A stretch of 64,000 nt of DNA, taken from positions 186,001 to 250,000 of the forward strand of contig CAZVUO010000004.1 of assembly GCA_964630235.1 (NCBI GenBank), given 5' to 3'. The stretch is from JBFLYH01 sp964630235 (GTDB lineage: Bacteria > Oederibacteriota > JAAXVQ01 > JAUVAV01). The position numbers were made by a program, and so were the translations under genes. Of this stretch, positions 15,298 through 23,228 are shown piece after piece. How positions within the stretch are numbered: the stretch's first letter is position 1; each line of letters opens with the position of its first letter. A model generated the notes under the pieces. It was not told where the DNA came from. It made no database searches and saw only the letters and a program-made list of their open reading frames with translations.

Positions 15298-15317
15298 TAT
15301 ACCCCTTCACCGAGTCC
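15298..15317. repeat. Short dispersed repeat, first copy
   Basis: TATACCCCTTCACCGA followed by GTCC is found again at 36371 with one difference in 20. Both are followed by GC-rich inverted repeats and lie in minus-strand spacers. On the minus strand both read GLGEGV or GFGEGV and a stop, so the repeat could carry a short conserved reading frame. Confidence 0.5.
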
Positions 15318-15427
15318 GCCAGCATACAAGCGGGCGGGCTTCCGCCCCATCCTGGTGGATGTGGGATCAGCTCCGCGTCGGGGTAGGATATCTGCACCGT
15401 TGACCCGCCGCATGTCGCGGGGGGTTC

Positions 15428-16000
15428 TCACTTCTTGGCCGCGCCGCCCGCGGCGCCCGCGCCCGCGCCGGCCTTGCCGACCTTTTGACGCACGTATTCG
15501 CCTTCATACCGGATCCCTTTGCCTTTATAGGGCTCCGGTTCGCGGACAAACCGCAGCTCCGCGGCCACGGCCCCCACTTTCTCTTTGTCCGTGCCCTTGA
15601 TGACCAGCACGGTGGGCTTGGGCGCTTCCAGGGTGATCCCCTCCGGGGGCTGATACTCCACCGGGTGGGAAAAACCGACGAACAGCGTCAGCTTGTTATT
15701 GGCGACTTGGGCGCGATAGCCCACGCCACGGATCTCCAGGCTTTTTTCAAAACCTTCGGTCACGCCCCTCACCATATTGGCGATCAGGGTGCGGGTCAAC
15801 CCATAGAGGCCCCGATAGAGACGGTCGCGGCTCTTGGGCGCCTTGACGACCACGGCCTGCGCCTGCACTTCCACTTCCATGGCGGGATGCAGATCCCGGG
15901 CTAACTTGCCCTTGGGTCCGTTAACCGTCAAGTGGTGGCCCTTCAGATCCACCGTGACGCCTTTGGCGATCGGTACCGGCATCTTTCCTACGCGCGACAT
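15428..16000 (-). CDS. rplF: 50S ribosomal protein L6
   Basis: The 190-residue L6 begins MSRVGKMPVPIAKGVTVDLK and has two homologous domains, with GVTEGFEKSLEIRGVGYRAQ in the first half and KGKGIRYEGEYVRQK near the end. It sits near the factor-binding centre. The C-terminus extends into a Gly/Ala tail (GAGAGAAGGAAKK) that is unusual. The ATG at 16000 is chosen because homology starts there. Confidence 0.98.
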   Translation of the reverse strand: MSRVGKMPVPIAKGVTVDLKGHHLTVNGPKGKLARDLHPAMEVEVQAQAVVVKAPKSRDRLYRGLYGLTRTLIANMVRGVTEGFEKSLEIRGVGYRAQVANNKLTLFVGFSHPVEYQPPEGITLEAPKPTVLVIKGTDKEKVGAVAAELRFVREPEPYKGKGIRYEGEYVRQKVGKAGAGAGAAGGAAKK

Positions 16001-16011
16001 GGGCGGCCTCC

Positions 16012-16410
16012 TTACCAGATGTAGCAGAGCACTTCGCCGCCGATGCCGGCGCGGCGCGCCTGGCGGTCGGTCATGATGCCCTGGGATGTGGATAGGATGG
16101 CAACCCCGAGCCCGCCCAGCACGCGGGGAATACGGTCCACCGAAGCGTACACCCGGCACCCGGGGGACGAGATCCGGCGCAGGTCCCTGATCACCCGTTC
16201 CCGGTTGGGACCGTATTTCATGAAGATGCGGATGGTGCCCTGCCGCCGGTCTTCGATGAACCGGTAGTTTTTGATGAACCCCTCGTCCTTGATCAGCCGG
16301 ACGATCTCCTGCTTGAGGCGGGAGAAAGGCACATCCACCTTTTCATGATTGGCCTGGTTGGCGTTGCGAATCCGCGTCAACAGGTCTGCAATGGAATCGG
16401 TCATGGACAT
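16012..16410 (-). CDS. rpsH: 30S ribosomal protein S8
   Basis: The 132-residue primary 16S-binding protein begins MSMTDSIADLLTRIRNANQA and ends with the conserved GIMTDRQARRAGIGGEVLCYIW. S8 is the translational repressor of the spc operon in E. coli; no matching mRNA site was identified here. It is separated from the S14 gene by 156 nt containing a family 1 repeat. Confidence 0.99.
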   Translation of the reverse strand: MSMTDSIADLLTRIRNANQANHEKVDVPFSRLKQEIVRLIKDEGFIKNYRFIEDRRQGTIRIFMKYGPNRERVIRDLRRISSPGCRVYASVDRIPRVLGGLGVAILSTSQGIMTDRQARRAGIGGEVLCYIW

Positions 16411-16428
16411 CTTCGTTCACCCTCTCTG

Positions 16429-16531
16429 GTGGGTCCCGCAGGTCCCACTTTTGACCTTCCGTCGCCCTGCATGTTGGCAGGCGACATCCCGGAATGCCGG
16501 CGCCCGATTTGCTTTCCGGTCATGTCCGGGA
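16429..16531 (+). repeat. Family 1 structured repeat, copy 5
   Basis: Hairpin GTGGG...CCCAC is followed by the core GGCAGGCGACATCCC and the closing pair TCCCGGA...TCCGGGA, with an inner CCGG...CCGG stem. The minus-strand frame across the core is open (GMSPANMQ). The repeat lies 18 nt upstream of rpsH in the gene direction. Confidence 0.65.
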
Positions 16532-16566
16532 GCCCTGACGATCCGGAACGAATCGTTACTGCTTAT

Positions 16567-16752
16567 TTACCAGCTGGACTTGATCACGCCGGGTATCTGT
16601 CCCTGCCCGGCAAGATTGCGAAAACAGATGCGGCAGATACCGAACTGGCGCAAATACCCCCGCGGACGCCCGCAGAGTTTGCACCGGTGGTAACGGCGCA
16701 CCTTGAATTTCGGCTCCTTTTTCTGCTTGTTGATCAAACACAGCTTGGCCAT
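16567..16752 (-). CDS. rpsZ: 30S ribosomal protein S14, zinc-binding type (type Z)
   Basis: The 61-residue S14 (MAKLCLINKQKKEPKFKVRR) has the zinc ligands Cys24, Cys27, Cys40 and Cys43 in RCKLCGRPRGY...GICRICF, typical of the short zinc form. It occupies the usual place between rplE and rpsH. Spacers on both sides are expanded (147 and 156 nt) by family 1 repeats. Confidence 0.98.
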   Translation of the reverse strand: MAKLCLINKQKKEPKFKVRRYHRCKLCGRPRGYLRQFGICRICFRNLAGQGQIPGVIKSSW

Positions 16753-16766
16753 TAAGCCTCCTTGTG

Positions 16767-16899
16767 GAGCTCCGGGGCGAAGCCCCGGGTCACCCTAGCA
16801 ATCTCGCGTCGTCGGCTAACTAGGCGAGGCGACATCCCGCAACGCCTGGAGACGATTTTCCCTATCCGGCAATGCCCAAGGTTTGGGCGTTGCGGGAAA
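16767..16899 (+). repeat. Family 1 structured repeat, copy 6
   Basis: TGGAGCTCCGGGG-cgaa-CCCCGGG hairpin, core GAGGCGACATCCC, and closing stem CCCGCAACGCC...GGCGTTGCGGG of eleven pairs ending 3 nt from the rplE stop. In the gene sense the GC hairpin lies about 14 nt before the S14 start. This is the copy with the most complete closing stem. Confidence 0.72.
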
Positions 16900-17442
16900 T
16901 TATTTTTTGGCGAAAGGCGCGCCGAACTGGCGCAGCAGCTCCTCCGCCTCCTTGTCGGTTTTGGCTGTGGTGACGATGGTAACGTTCATCCCGTGCACTT
17001 CCAGGATCTTGTCGAAATTGATCTCCGGAAAAATGATTTGTTCTTTCAGTCCCAGATTGTAATTGCCGCGCCCGTCAAACCCCTTGGTGGAGATCCCGCG
17101 AAAGTCTTTAATGCGCGGCAGAGCCAGGTTCAGCAGGCGGTCCAGGAACTCATACATGCGCGGCCCCCGCAGCGTGACCATGCTGGCAATGGGGTTGTTC
17201 TGGCGCAGATGGAAATTGGAGATGGACTTCTTTGCCCGTTTGATCACAGGATGCTGCCCCGTGATCTGCTCCAACTCCTTGGCCGCCGTTTCCAGCAGTT
17301 TGATGTTTTGCGTCGCCTTGCCCACCCCCACGTTGATCACAATTTTGACCAACCGGGGCACCTGCAGCTGATTGCGGTAGGAGAACTTCTCCATGAGCGC
17401 CGGAACGATTTCCTGCTTATATTTGTCTCTCAGTCGTGCCAT
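16900..17442 (-). CDS. rplE: 50S ribosomal protein L5
   Basis: The 180-residue 5S rRNA-binding protein begins MARLRDKYKQEIVPALMEKF, includes KIVINVGVGKATQN and the diagnostic GRGNYNLGLKEQIIFPEI, and ends EELLRQFGAPFAKK. The length is typical. It follows rplX by 27 nt. Confidence 0.99.
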   Translation of the reverse strand: MARLRDKYKQEIVPALMEKFSYRNQLQVPRLVKIVINVGVGKATQNIKLLETAAKELEQITGQHPVIKRAKKSISNFHLRQNNPIASMVTLRGPRMYEFLDRLLNLALPRIKDFRGISTKGFDGRGNYNLGLKEQIIFPEINFDKILEVHGMNVTIVTTAKTDKEAEELLRQFGAPFAKK

Positions 17443-17469
17443 GAACTTTCTCCTTGGTCAGCGGTCCGC

Positions 17470-17799
17470 TTAGTCGAGCATTTCCTTGCATTTTTTGCAG
17501 ACGCGCACGAACTGCCCGGTGGTGCCGGCCTTTTGGAATTTAACGGTCGTGACCGTATTGCATTTGTTGCAGATCAGCTTCAGCTTCGACAGCGCCAGCG
17601 GCGCTTCCTTCTCCAGAATCCCGCCCTGGGGCATTTTCTGGGTGCGCCGGGAATGGCGTTTAATAAAATTGATTTTCTCCACGATCGCGAGTCCGTCTTT
17701 CGGGAAGATCTTGAGGATTTTTCCGCTTTTGCCCTTATCCTTGCCCGAAATCACGGTCACGATGTCGTTTTTGTGCAACTTGGGTTTCACCGCAGCCAT
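17470..17799 (-). CDS. rplX: 50S ribosomal protein L24 with zinc-ribbon-like end
   Basis: The 109-residue L24 has an N-terminal KOW motif (DIVTVISGKDKGKSGKILK) and the conserved GGILEKEAPLALSKL. The C-terminal part carries CNKCN...CKKCKE, a tetra-Cys arrangement seen in many bacterial L24. It initiates 50S assembly. A 123-nt spacer with a degenerate family 1 repeat precedes it in the operon. Confidence 0.98.
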   Translation of the reverse strand: MAAVKPKLHKNDIVTVISGKDKGKSGKILKIFPKDGLAIVEKINFIKRHSRRTQKMPQGGILEKEAPLALSKLKLICNKCNTVTTVKFQKAGTTGQFVRVCKKCKEMLD

Positions 17800-17849
17800 C
17801 AGCCTGTTCCTTTCTGTCCCTTCGCCGGATGCCTCGATCTTTCCGCAGC

Positions 17850-17912
17850 GTCACCGGGGTCACGGCTCCGGGGCATGACATCCGGACATCCTGCAGCAAA
17901 CCGCAGGATGAT
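17850..17912 (+). repeat. Family 1-like repeat, copy 7 (degenerate)
   Basis: It contains CCGGGG...CCGGGG, GGGGCATGACATCC in place of the core, and a stem CATCCTGC-agcaaac-CGCAGGATG. It fills the rplN-rplX spacer. A still shorter relative, GGGGCATGATATGCAG, is in the rpsS-rplB spacer near 20785. Confidence 0.4.
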
Positions 17913-17922
17913 TCATCGCGCC

Positions 17923-18291
17923 CTAGACGACTTCCGGCGCGAGGGAAATGATTTTAGAAAAATTCCGGTCACGCAGTTCGCGGGCCACGGGACCGAAAAT
18001 CCGAGTCCCGCGGGGATTCATCTGCTCGTTGATGACCACGGCGGCGTTTTCGTCGAAGCGGATGTACGATCCATCCGGCCGGCGATGGTTGGCCGCGACC
18101 CGCACGATCACGCACCGGACCACTTCGCTCTTCTTGACTTGGGCGCCCGGGATCGCTTCCTTGACCGCCGCCACGATGATGTCGCCCAGGCCGGCGTATC
18201 GGCGCCGGGTCCCGCCCAGCACTTTGATGCACTGCACGCGCCGGGCCCCGGAATTGTCCGAAACCTTGAGCATGCTCTGGACCTGAATCAT
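17923..18291 (-). CDS. rplN: 50S ribosomal protein L14
   Basis: The 122-residue protein starts MIQVQSMLKVSDNSGARRVQ and ends FSKIISLAPEVV, the classical L14 signature and length. It contacts 16S rRNA in an inter-subunit bridge. Its ATG overlaps the rpsQ stop. Confidence 0.99.
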   Translation of the reverse strand: MIQVQSMLKVSDNSGARRVQCIKVLGGTRRRYAGLGDIIVAAVKEAIPGAQVKKSEVVRCVIVRVAANHRRPDGSYIRFDENAAVVINEQMNPRGTRIFGPVARELRDRNFSKIISLAPEVV

Positions 18292-18581
18292 AATCCCGGG
18301 TCCTCTTTTTCTACGCTGGGCGTGACCTTCGCGCGCTCCACGACCTCCACCAGCGTGTGGTATTTTTCCTTGGAGAGAGGGCGGGTTTCCCGGATCCGGA
18401 CCTTGTCCCCCAGCCCCGCGGTATTGGCCTCGTCGTGAACCTTGTACTTCTTGGAACGGCGGACGAAACGCTTGTACTTCGGATGCTGAACCTGGCGTTC
18501 CACTTCCACCACGATGGTCTTGTGCATCCGGTTGCTGGTAACCACCCCGATTTTTTCCCTGCTGGTCGTCTGACCTGCCAT
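18288..18581 (-). CDS. rpsQ: 30S ribosomal protein S17
   Basis: The 97-residue OB-fold protein has GVVTSNRMHKTIVVEVERQVQ and the S17 signature GDKVRIRETRPLSKEKYHTL. It binds 16S rRNA helices 7 and 11. The overlap with rplN suggests coupling, and the gene order rpmC-rpsQ-rplN is standard. Confidence 0.99.
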   Translation of the reverse strand: MAGQTTSREKIGVVTSNRMHKTIVVEVERQVQHPKYKRFVRRSKKYKVHDEANTAGLGDKVRIRETRPLSKEKYHTLVEVVERAKVTPSVEKEDPGL

Positions 18582-18597
18582 AATTCCTCCTCGCGGA

Positions 18598-18807
18598 CTA
18601 CGCCTGGCTCGCCGCTTTCTTCAATTCCATTTCCCGCAGCAAGGTTTTGATGCGGGCGATATCCTTGCGGGTGGCGGCCAGTTGGGCGGTATTCTCCGCC
18701 TGCTTGGTTTGCACCTTGACTTTCAATTTGAACAACGCATCCTGGGTTTCGACCAGTTTACGTTCCAGTTCGACCTGGCTCATTTCGCGGAATTTTTCAA
18801 TTTTCAT
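18598..18807 (-). CDS. rpmC: 50S ribosomal protein L29
   Basis: The 69-residue helical-hairpin protein begins MKIEKFREMSQVELERKLVE and carries the basic motif TRKDIARIKTLLRE. It borders the polypeptide exit tunnel. The ATG at 18807, 1 nt after the rplP stop, is preferred over a TTG four codons earlier because it matches family starts. Confidence 0.97.
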   Translation of the reverse strand: MKIEKFREMSQVELERKLVETQDALFKLKVKVQTKQAENTAQLAATRKDIARIKTLLREMELKKAASQA

Positions 18808-18808
18808 G

Positions 18809-19228
18809 TCAGGCCCCAATCTCCTCGCGGGTCACGAACCGGGTGGCTAAAGGCAACCGGTGAGAGGCCATGCCCAGCGCTTCCCGGGCCACATTCTCAG
18901 GCACCCCGTCCAGTTCGAAAATCACGCGGCCGGGTTTGACCACTGCCACCCAGGCTTCCGGCGCGCCTTTGCCCTTACCCATGCGGGTTTCGGCCGGTTT
19001 TTTGGTAATGGGTTTATCCGGAAAAATCCGGATCCACAGCTTGCCGCCCCGTTTGAGGTGCCGCGTAATGGCCACGCGGCAAGACTCGATCTGGGCGCTT
19101 GTGACCCAGTCCGCGGCCAAAGCTTTCAACCCGAAGCTGCCAAAACTGACCTTGCAGCCCCGATGCGAAAGCCCGCGCATCTTACCGCGCTGGACTTTAC
19201 GATGCTTGATTCTTTTCGGCAGCAGCAT
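18809..19228 (-). CDS. rplP: 50S ribosomal protein L16
   Basis: The 139-residue protein (MLLPKRIKHRKVQRGKMRGL) contacts A-site tRNA and contains the signature RMGKGKGAPEAWVAVVKPG. The ATG at 19228 has GGGGGAG 9 nt upstream and lies inside the end of rpsC, so the genes overlap by 32 nt, longer than usual. That overlap reflects the extended S3 tail. Confidence 0.98.
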   Translation of the reverse strand: MLLPKRIKHRKVQRGKMRGLSHRGCKVSFGSFGLKALAADWVTSAQIESCRVAITRHLKRGGKLWIRIFPDKPITKKPAETRMGKGKGAPEAWVAVVKPGRVIFELDGVPENVAREALGMASHRLPLATRFVTREEIGA

Positions 19229-19889
19229 GCTGTTTGGCTCCCCCTGATTTTTCTTTCTCTTTTTCCGGCTTCTTTTCGTCCTGGTAGACCCAGACCTTGA
19301 TCCCGATCTTGCCGTAGGTGGTGTTGGCCGTGGCCTGTCCGTACTCGATGTTGGCCCGCAGCGTGTGCAGCGGGATCTGGCCTTCGCGGTACCACTCCCG
19401 GCGCGCGATTTCGGCGCCAGCCAGGCGTCCGGCGCAGGCAATCCGGATGCCCTTCGCGCCCATGTCCATGGCGGCCTGCACGGCCCGTTTCATGGCGCGG
19501 CGGAACGCAATGCGGCGTTCCAGCTGCCGGGCCACGTTCTCCGCGACCAAAACGGCGTCCAGTTCCGGATGCTTGACTTCCAGAATGTTCACGTAGACCT
19601 GCTTGCCGGTCATTAGCTGAACTTCCTTGCGCAATTGATCTATCTCGGACCCTTTTTTACCGATGATGATGCCGGGTTTGGCGGCATAGATGCTCACCGT
19701 GGCCCGCTGGGAGGCGCGCTCGATCTCGATCTTGGAGACACCCGCGTGGCTCAACCGTTTCTGGATGAAGCGCCGGATGTTGATATCTTCAATGAGGAGA
19801 TCGGAATAGTTCTTGCGCGCGAACCACTGGGAATCCCACGTACGCGTGATCCCCAGACGCAGACCTACCGGATTGACCTTTTGGCCCAC
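19197..19889 (-). CDS. rpsC: 30S ribosomal protein S3
   Basis: The 230-residue mRNA-entry protein starts MGQKVNPVGLRLGITRTWDS, has the KH motif AKPGIIIGKKGSEIDQLR and the C-terminal domain signature ARREWYREGQIPLHTLRANI. The tail after KVWVYQDEKK is a charged, low-complexity run of Lys, Glu and Ala that overlaps the start of rplP in another frame. Confidence 0.99.
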   Translation of the reverse strand: MGQKVNPVGLRLGITRTWDSQWFARKNYSDLLIEDINIRRFIQKRLSHAGVSKIEIERASQRATVSIYAAKPGIIIGKKGSEIDQLRKEVQLMTGKQVYVNILEVKHPELDAVLVAENVARQLERRIAFRRAMKRAVQAAMDMGAKGIRIACAGRLAGAEIARREWYREGQIPLHTLRANIEYGQATANTTYGKIGIKVWVYQDEKKPEKEKEKSGGAKQHAAAEKNQAS

Positions 19890-19900
19890 GATGGCCTCCT

Positions 19901-20269
19901 TTAACCTTGTTTGGCGGTCTCGGCGGACTTGCCGTCCGACACCACCAGGGTCAAATGCGAAGTTTCCACGCGGAGCTTGCTGGCCCGCCCCATGGCGCGG
20001 GGAACGAAACGCCGGGCGTTGCGCACCCGGGGGCCGGAATCCGCGCGCACTTCCTTTACGAACAAGTGGGCGGGATCCATGCCGGGATGACGGCCGGCCG
20101 CAGCCACCGCTGACTTCAGCAGACGGCTGAAGACCGGCGCCGCGGCTTTAGGCACGAACCTCAGGAGATTCAGCGCCTCATCCACGCGTTTTTTCCGGAT
20201 CAGGTCCGCCACGATGACTGCCTTGCGACGCCCTATTTTCACAAACCGGGCTGATACTTTCTGGTCCAT
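19901..20269 (-). CDS. rplV: 50S ribosomal protein L22
   Basis: The 122-residue protein lines the exit tunnel. Typical motifs are IGRRKAVIVADLIRKKRVDEAL near the start and the beta-hairpin region RRFVPRAMGRASKL. GGAGG is 6 nt before the ATG. The spacer to rpsS holds a family 2 repeat whose terminal hairpin lies just upstream of this ribosome-binding site. Confidence 0.98.
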   Translation of the reverse strand: MDQKVSARFVKIGRRKAVIVADLIRKKRVDEALNLLRFVPKAAAPVFSRLLKSAVAAAGRHPGMDPAHLFVKEVRADSGPRVRNARRFVPRAMGRASKLRVETSHLTLVVSDGKSAETAKQG

Positions 20270-20280
20270 CGTACGCCTCC

Positions 20281-20383
20281 GCTAGGAGGCTGAGTGACTG
20301 CTCAGCCTCCAGAGCATTTGAGATTTGATAGTGGAGAGTAGATAAGTTCTCAAATGCGGTCTGCTTTCTACTCTCTACTCCAA
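20281..20383 (-). repeat. Family 2 interleaved-arm repeat, copy D
   Basis: On the minus strand the order is GAGAGTAGA (b), AGACCGCA core, GCATTTGAGA (x), TCTACTCTC (b'), TCTCAAATGC (x'), then hairpin GGAGGCTGAG-cagtca-CTCAGCCTCC. The x arms pair over 10 bp and the b arms over 9. It is the only complete copy in the same orientation as the ribosomal genes. Confidence 0.68.
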
Positions 20384-20395
20384 GAGATTAATCGG

Positions 20396-20752
20396 TCAGG
20401 ACCCCTTCGCTGCCGGAGCCGACGGGGCTGACGGGGCTGACGGCGCCGACGGCGCGCCCCCCGGAGCTCCCGGGGTAATGGTCGTGGCTTTTTCGCTCCG
20501 GCTGTGGCCCTTAAACGTCCGGGTGGGAGCAAACTCACCCAGCTTGTGCCCTACCATGTTTTCCGTTAAATAAACCGGCAAGAATTTCTTGCCATTATGT
20601 ACAGCCAGAGTGAACCCCACCATGTCCGGGGTAATGGTGCTGCGGCGCGACCAGGTCTTGACGACCTTCTTTTCGTTCGCCTGCCGCATGCGTTCGACCT
20701 TGGCAAGCAATTTGGGATCCACATAAGGACCCTTTTTAAGCGAACGTGTCAT
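20396..20752 (-). CDS. rpsS: 30S ribosomal protein S19 with repetitive tail
   Basis: Residues 1-92 are a normal S19 (MTRSLKKGPYVDPKLLAKVE, then NMVGHKLGEFAPTRTFKGH). About 25 extra residues follow, consisting of repeated Ala-Pro-Ser triplets and ending AAKGS, encoded by four near-identical 9-bp units at about 20415-20455. Such a tail is absent from typical S19 and looks like a slippage product. Confidence 0.98.
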   Translation of the reverse strand: MTRSLKKGPYVDPKLLAKVERMRQANEKKVVKTWSRRSTITPDMVGFTLAVHNGKKFLPVYLTENMVGHKLGEFAPTRTFKGHSRSEKATTITPGAPGGAPSAPSAPSAPSAPAAKGS

Positions 20753-20813
20753 GGAATGCGCCTCCTAAACCCCACCGGCCACGGGGCATGATATGCAGAT
20801 GTCCTGCAGTGGT

Positions 20814-21644
20814 TCACTTCTTCTTCCGCCGCCGGATGATAAAGCGGTCGCTGTATTTATGTTTTTTGCGCGTCTTGTAGCCCTTGGTGGGCATACCCCA
20901 GGGGGTCACGGGATGGTGCCCGCTTTTGCTGCGGCCTTCGCCGCCGCCCATGGGATGATCCACCGGATTTTGCGCCATGCCGCGGCTCCGCGGCTTAAAA
21001 CCCATCCACCGGTGCCGTCCGGCCTTGCCGATGGTGATGTTCTCGTGTTCCAAATTGCCGACCTGTCCCAGGGTGGCCTGGCAATCCAGGTGAATCAGGC
21101 GCATTTCGCCGGAAGGCAGGCGGACATGGGCATAATCCCCCTCCTTGGCCATGAGCTGCGCGCTGCTGCCCGCAGCGCGGACCAAGCGCGCCCGGCTTTC
21201 AAGCTTGACCTCGATATTATGCACCAATTCGCCCACCGGAATCTTCCGGAGCGGCAGGGTGTTCCCCAGCTGGATGTCCGCCTCCGGACCCGAATGCAGC
21301 CATGCGCCAACCTGCAGGTTGTTGGGCGCCACAATATAACGCTTTTCTCCGTCCGCATACTGCAGCAGGGCGATCCGGGCCGTACGGTTCGGATCGTACT
21401 CGATCGAAACCACGCGGGCCGGAATACCGCTCTTGTCCCGCTGAAAATCAACCAGACGGTAGCGGCGCTTGTGGCCACCGGATTTCCGGCGCGCCGTATA
21501 ACGACCGTAGCTGTTGTGACCGCCACTTTTCGGATTCGACCGCAACAAAGATTTTTCCGGCCGCTTGGACGTCAATTCCGAAAAATCATACCCCGTCATC
21601 TGGCGGCGTCCCGGACTCGTGGGGCGATAGGATTTAACCGGCAT
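20814..21644 (-). CDS. rplB: 50S ribosomal protein L2
   Basis: The 276-residue L2 begins MPVKSYRPTSPGRRQMTGYD, contains the OB and SH3-like domains (YDPNRTARIALLQYADGEKRY) and the peptidyl-transferase loop region RSRGMAQNPVDHPMGGGEGR with the conserved His. The basic end is DRFIIRRRKKK. AAAGGAG precedes the ATG. Confidence 0.99.
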   Translation of the reverse strand: MPVKSYRPTSPGRRQMTGYDFSELTSKRPEKSLLRSNPKSGGHNSYGRYTARRKSGGHKRRYRLVDFQRDKSGIPARVVSIEYDPNRTARIALLQYADGEKRYIVAPNNLQVGAWLHSGPEADIQLGNTLPLRKIPVGELVHNIEVKLESRARLVRAAGSSAQLMAKEGDYAHVRLPSGEMRLIHLDCQATLGQVGNLEHENITIGKAGRHRWMGFKPRSRGMAQNPVDHPMGGGEGRSKSGHHPVTPWGMPTKGYKTRKKHKYSDRFIIRRRKKK

Positions 21645-21665
21645 GCTTGTTCTCCTTTACAGGGC

Positions 21666-21953
21666 TTAAACGCCCTCGTAAACTTCGATGCGGTCCCCGG
21701 CTTTGAGCGTGGCGATGGCTTTGCGCCAGCTCCGCTTCTCGGTCTGGTGGGCGCCGAAGCGCCGGCTTTTTCCCGGCAGGGTGACGGTATTCACCCGCAA
21801 TACGGTCACTTTGAAAATGGTCTCGATCGCTTCCTTGATCTGCAGCTTGTTGGCGCGCGCGTCCACCTCGAACGCGTAGGCATTGATCGCCTCTTTGGCG
21901 CGGCTGGTCTTTTCCGTCAGCAACGGCCGCCGGATGATCGTATAGGGATTCAT
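21666..21953 (-). CDS. rplW: 50S ribosomal protein L23
   Basis: The 95-residue protein (MNPYTIIRRPLLTEKTSRAK) is the exit-site docking protein for trigger factor and SRP. YAFEVDARANKLQIKEAIE is the family signature. The ATG at 21953 overlaps the rplD stop (ATGA), which fixes the start over an upstream in-frame Met. Confidence 0.98.
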   Translation of the reverse strand: MNPYTIIRRPLLTEKTSRAKEAINAYAFEVDARANKLQIKEAIETIFKVTVLRVNTVTLPGKSRRFGAHQTEKRSWRKAIATLKAGDRIEVYEGV

Positions 21954-22576
21954 GCGCTCAGCCTCTCTTCCAGCCGGTTGACCGCATCGCGCGTCAGCAG
22001 CAGGTGGTCGCAATTGATCAGGTCGTAGGTGTTGATGTTTTCCGGATTGAGAATCCGCAACGTCCCGATGTTCCGTCCGGACCGCCGCACGGTCTCGTCC
22101 GCTTTCGCGAGAACCAGGGTGGTGCGGCCGGACAGCTGGAGTTTCTGAAGAACGCCTGCTAAAACTTTGGTTTTGATCTGGGTCAGCTTGAGTTCATCCA
22201 ACACCACGACCTCGCCATCCGCCACTTTGGCCGAGAGCGCGGACCGCAGGGCCTGCTGACGCTGGCGCTGCGGCAGGAGCCAGGTGTAGTCGCGGGGTTG
22301 CGGGCCGAAAACCGTTCCGCCCTTGTACCACAGGGGCGAACGGTTGCTGCCCGCGCGCGCCCGTCCCGTGCCTTTCTGCCGCCAGGGCTTGGCGCCGCCG
22401 CCGCTGACCTCGCCGCGGGTCTTGGTGGCGGATGTGCCGCGGCGCTTGTTGGCCAGGTGGCTCAGCACCGCTTCCCACAGCAAATGCTTGTTGACCTTGG
22501 CGCCGAATACTTTGTCCGAGACGGAGACTTCACCGACCGGCTGATTCTCGCGATTGACGATTTTTAAAACAGGCAT
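21950..22576 (-). CDS. rplD: 50S ribosomal protein L4
   Basis: The 208-residue protein has the extended tunnel loop with GGGAKPWRQKGTGRARAGS and the C-terminal NINTYDLINCDHLLLTRDAV. In E. coli L4 is also the S10-operon regulator; no corresponding leader was recognised here. Two bases separate it from rplC. Confidence 0.99.
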   Translation of the reverse strand: MPVLKIVNRENQPVGEVSVSDKVFGAKVNKHLLWEAVLSHLANKRRGTSATKTRGEVSGGGAKPWRQKGTGRARAGSNRSPLWYKGGTVFGPQPRDYTWLLPQRQRQQALRSALSAKVADGEVVVLDELKLTQIKTKVLAGVLQKLQLSGRTTLVLAKADETVRRSGRNIGTLRILNPENINTYDLINCDHLLLTRDAVNRLEERLSA

Positions 22577-22578
22577 GG

Positions 22579-23214
22579 CTACCGCTTCCCTCCCCGCCGG
22601 CTCTCACGCACCAGCACCAAATCCCGGTTGGCGCCGGGAATGGCGCCGCGGATAAGCAGGATCTTTTGTTCAGGATCAACCTTGACCAGTTTGAGCTTCA
22701 TGGCCGTCACCCGATCCCGCCCCATGTGGCCGGGCATGCCCAGGCCTTTCAGCACGCGCGAAGGATCCGAGGAGGCGCCGATGGACCCAGGGGCGCGGTG
22801 GAACATGGAGCCGTGCGTGTTGCGTCCGCCGGTGAAATGATGCCGTTTGACCACGCCCTGGTAGCCTTTGCCCTTTGAAACCCCGACCACATCCACCCAT
22901 TGGACGTCCGCCAGGACTTCCGGGCCGAAGGTCTGCCCGACCGTAAACGCGTCCTGATCAGCGAGTTCAAGCTCGCGCAGGACCCGGAATGGCTTGAGGG
23001 TGCGCTTGGTGAATTGGCCCAGCACCGGTTTGCTGATCCGGCGGGGCTTTTGTTCCTCATAGCCGACCTGGATGGCGGCATAGCCGTCCAGTTCCTTGGT
23101 CTTGACCTGGACCACCGTGCAAGGGCCGGCCGAAACCACGGTCACCGGGATCGCCCGGCCGCTCTCGTCGAAGATCTGGGTCATGCCGATCTTTCTGCCT
23201 AAGATGCTTTTCAT
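22579..23214 (-). CDS. rplC: 50S ribosomal protein L3
   Basis: The 211-residue protein starts MKSILGRKIGMTQIFDESGR and contains GVSKGKGYQGVVKRHHFTGG near the peptidyl-transferase approach. The length is normal. An AAAGGAACGACC segment precedes the ATG, and rpsJ lies 14 nt upstream. Confidence 0.99.
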   Translation of the reverse strand: MKSILGRKIGMTQIFDESGRAIPVTVVSAGPCTVVQVKTKELDGYAAIQVGYEEQKPRRISKPVLGQFTKRTLKPFRVLRELELADQDAFTVGQTFGPEVLADVQWVDVVGVSKGKGYQGVVKRHHFTGGRNTHGSMFHRAPGSIGASSDPSRVLKGLGMPGHMGRDRVTAMKLKLVKVDPEQKILLIRGAIPGANRDLVLVRESRRGGKR

Positions 23215-23228
23215 GGTCGTTCCTTTAT

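Noticed and set aside
15428..16159. A longer L6 starting near 16159
   Set aside because: The extension overlaps rpsH in another frame and has no similarity; L6 homology begins at MSRVGKMPV.
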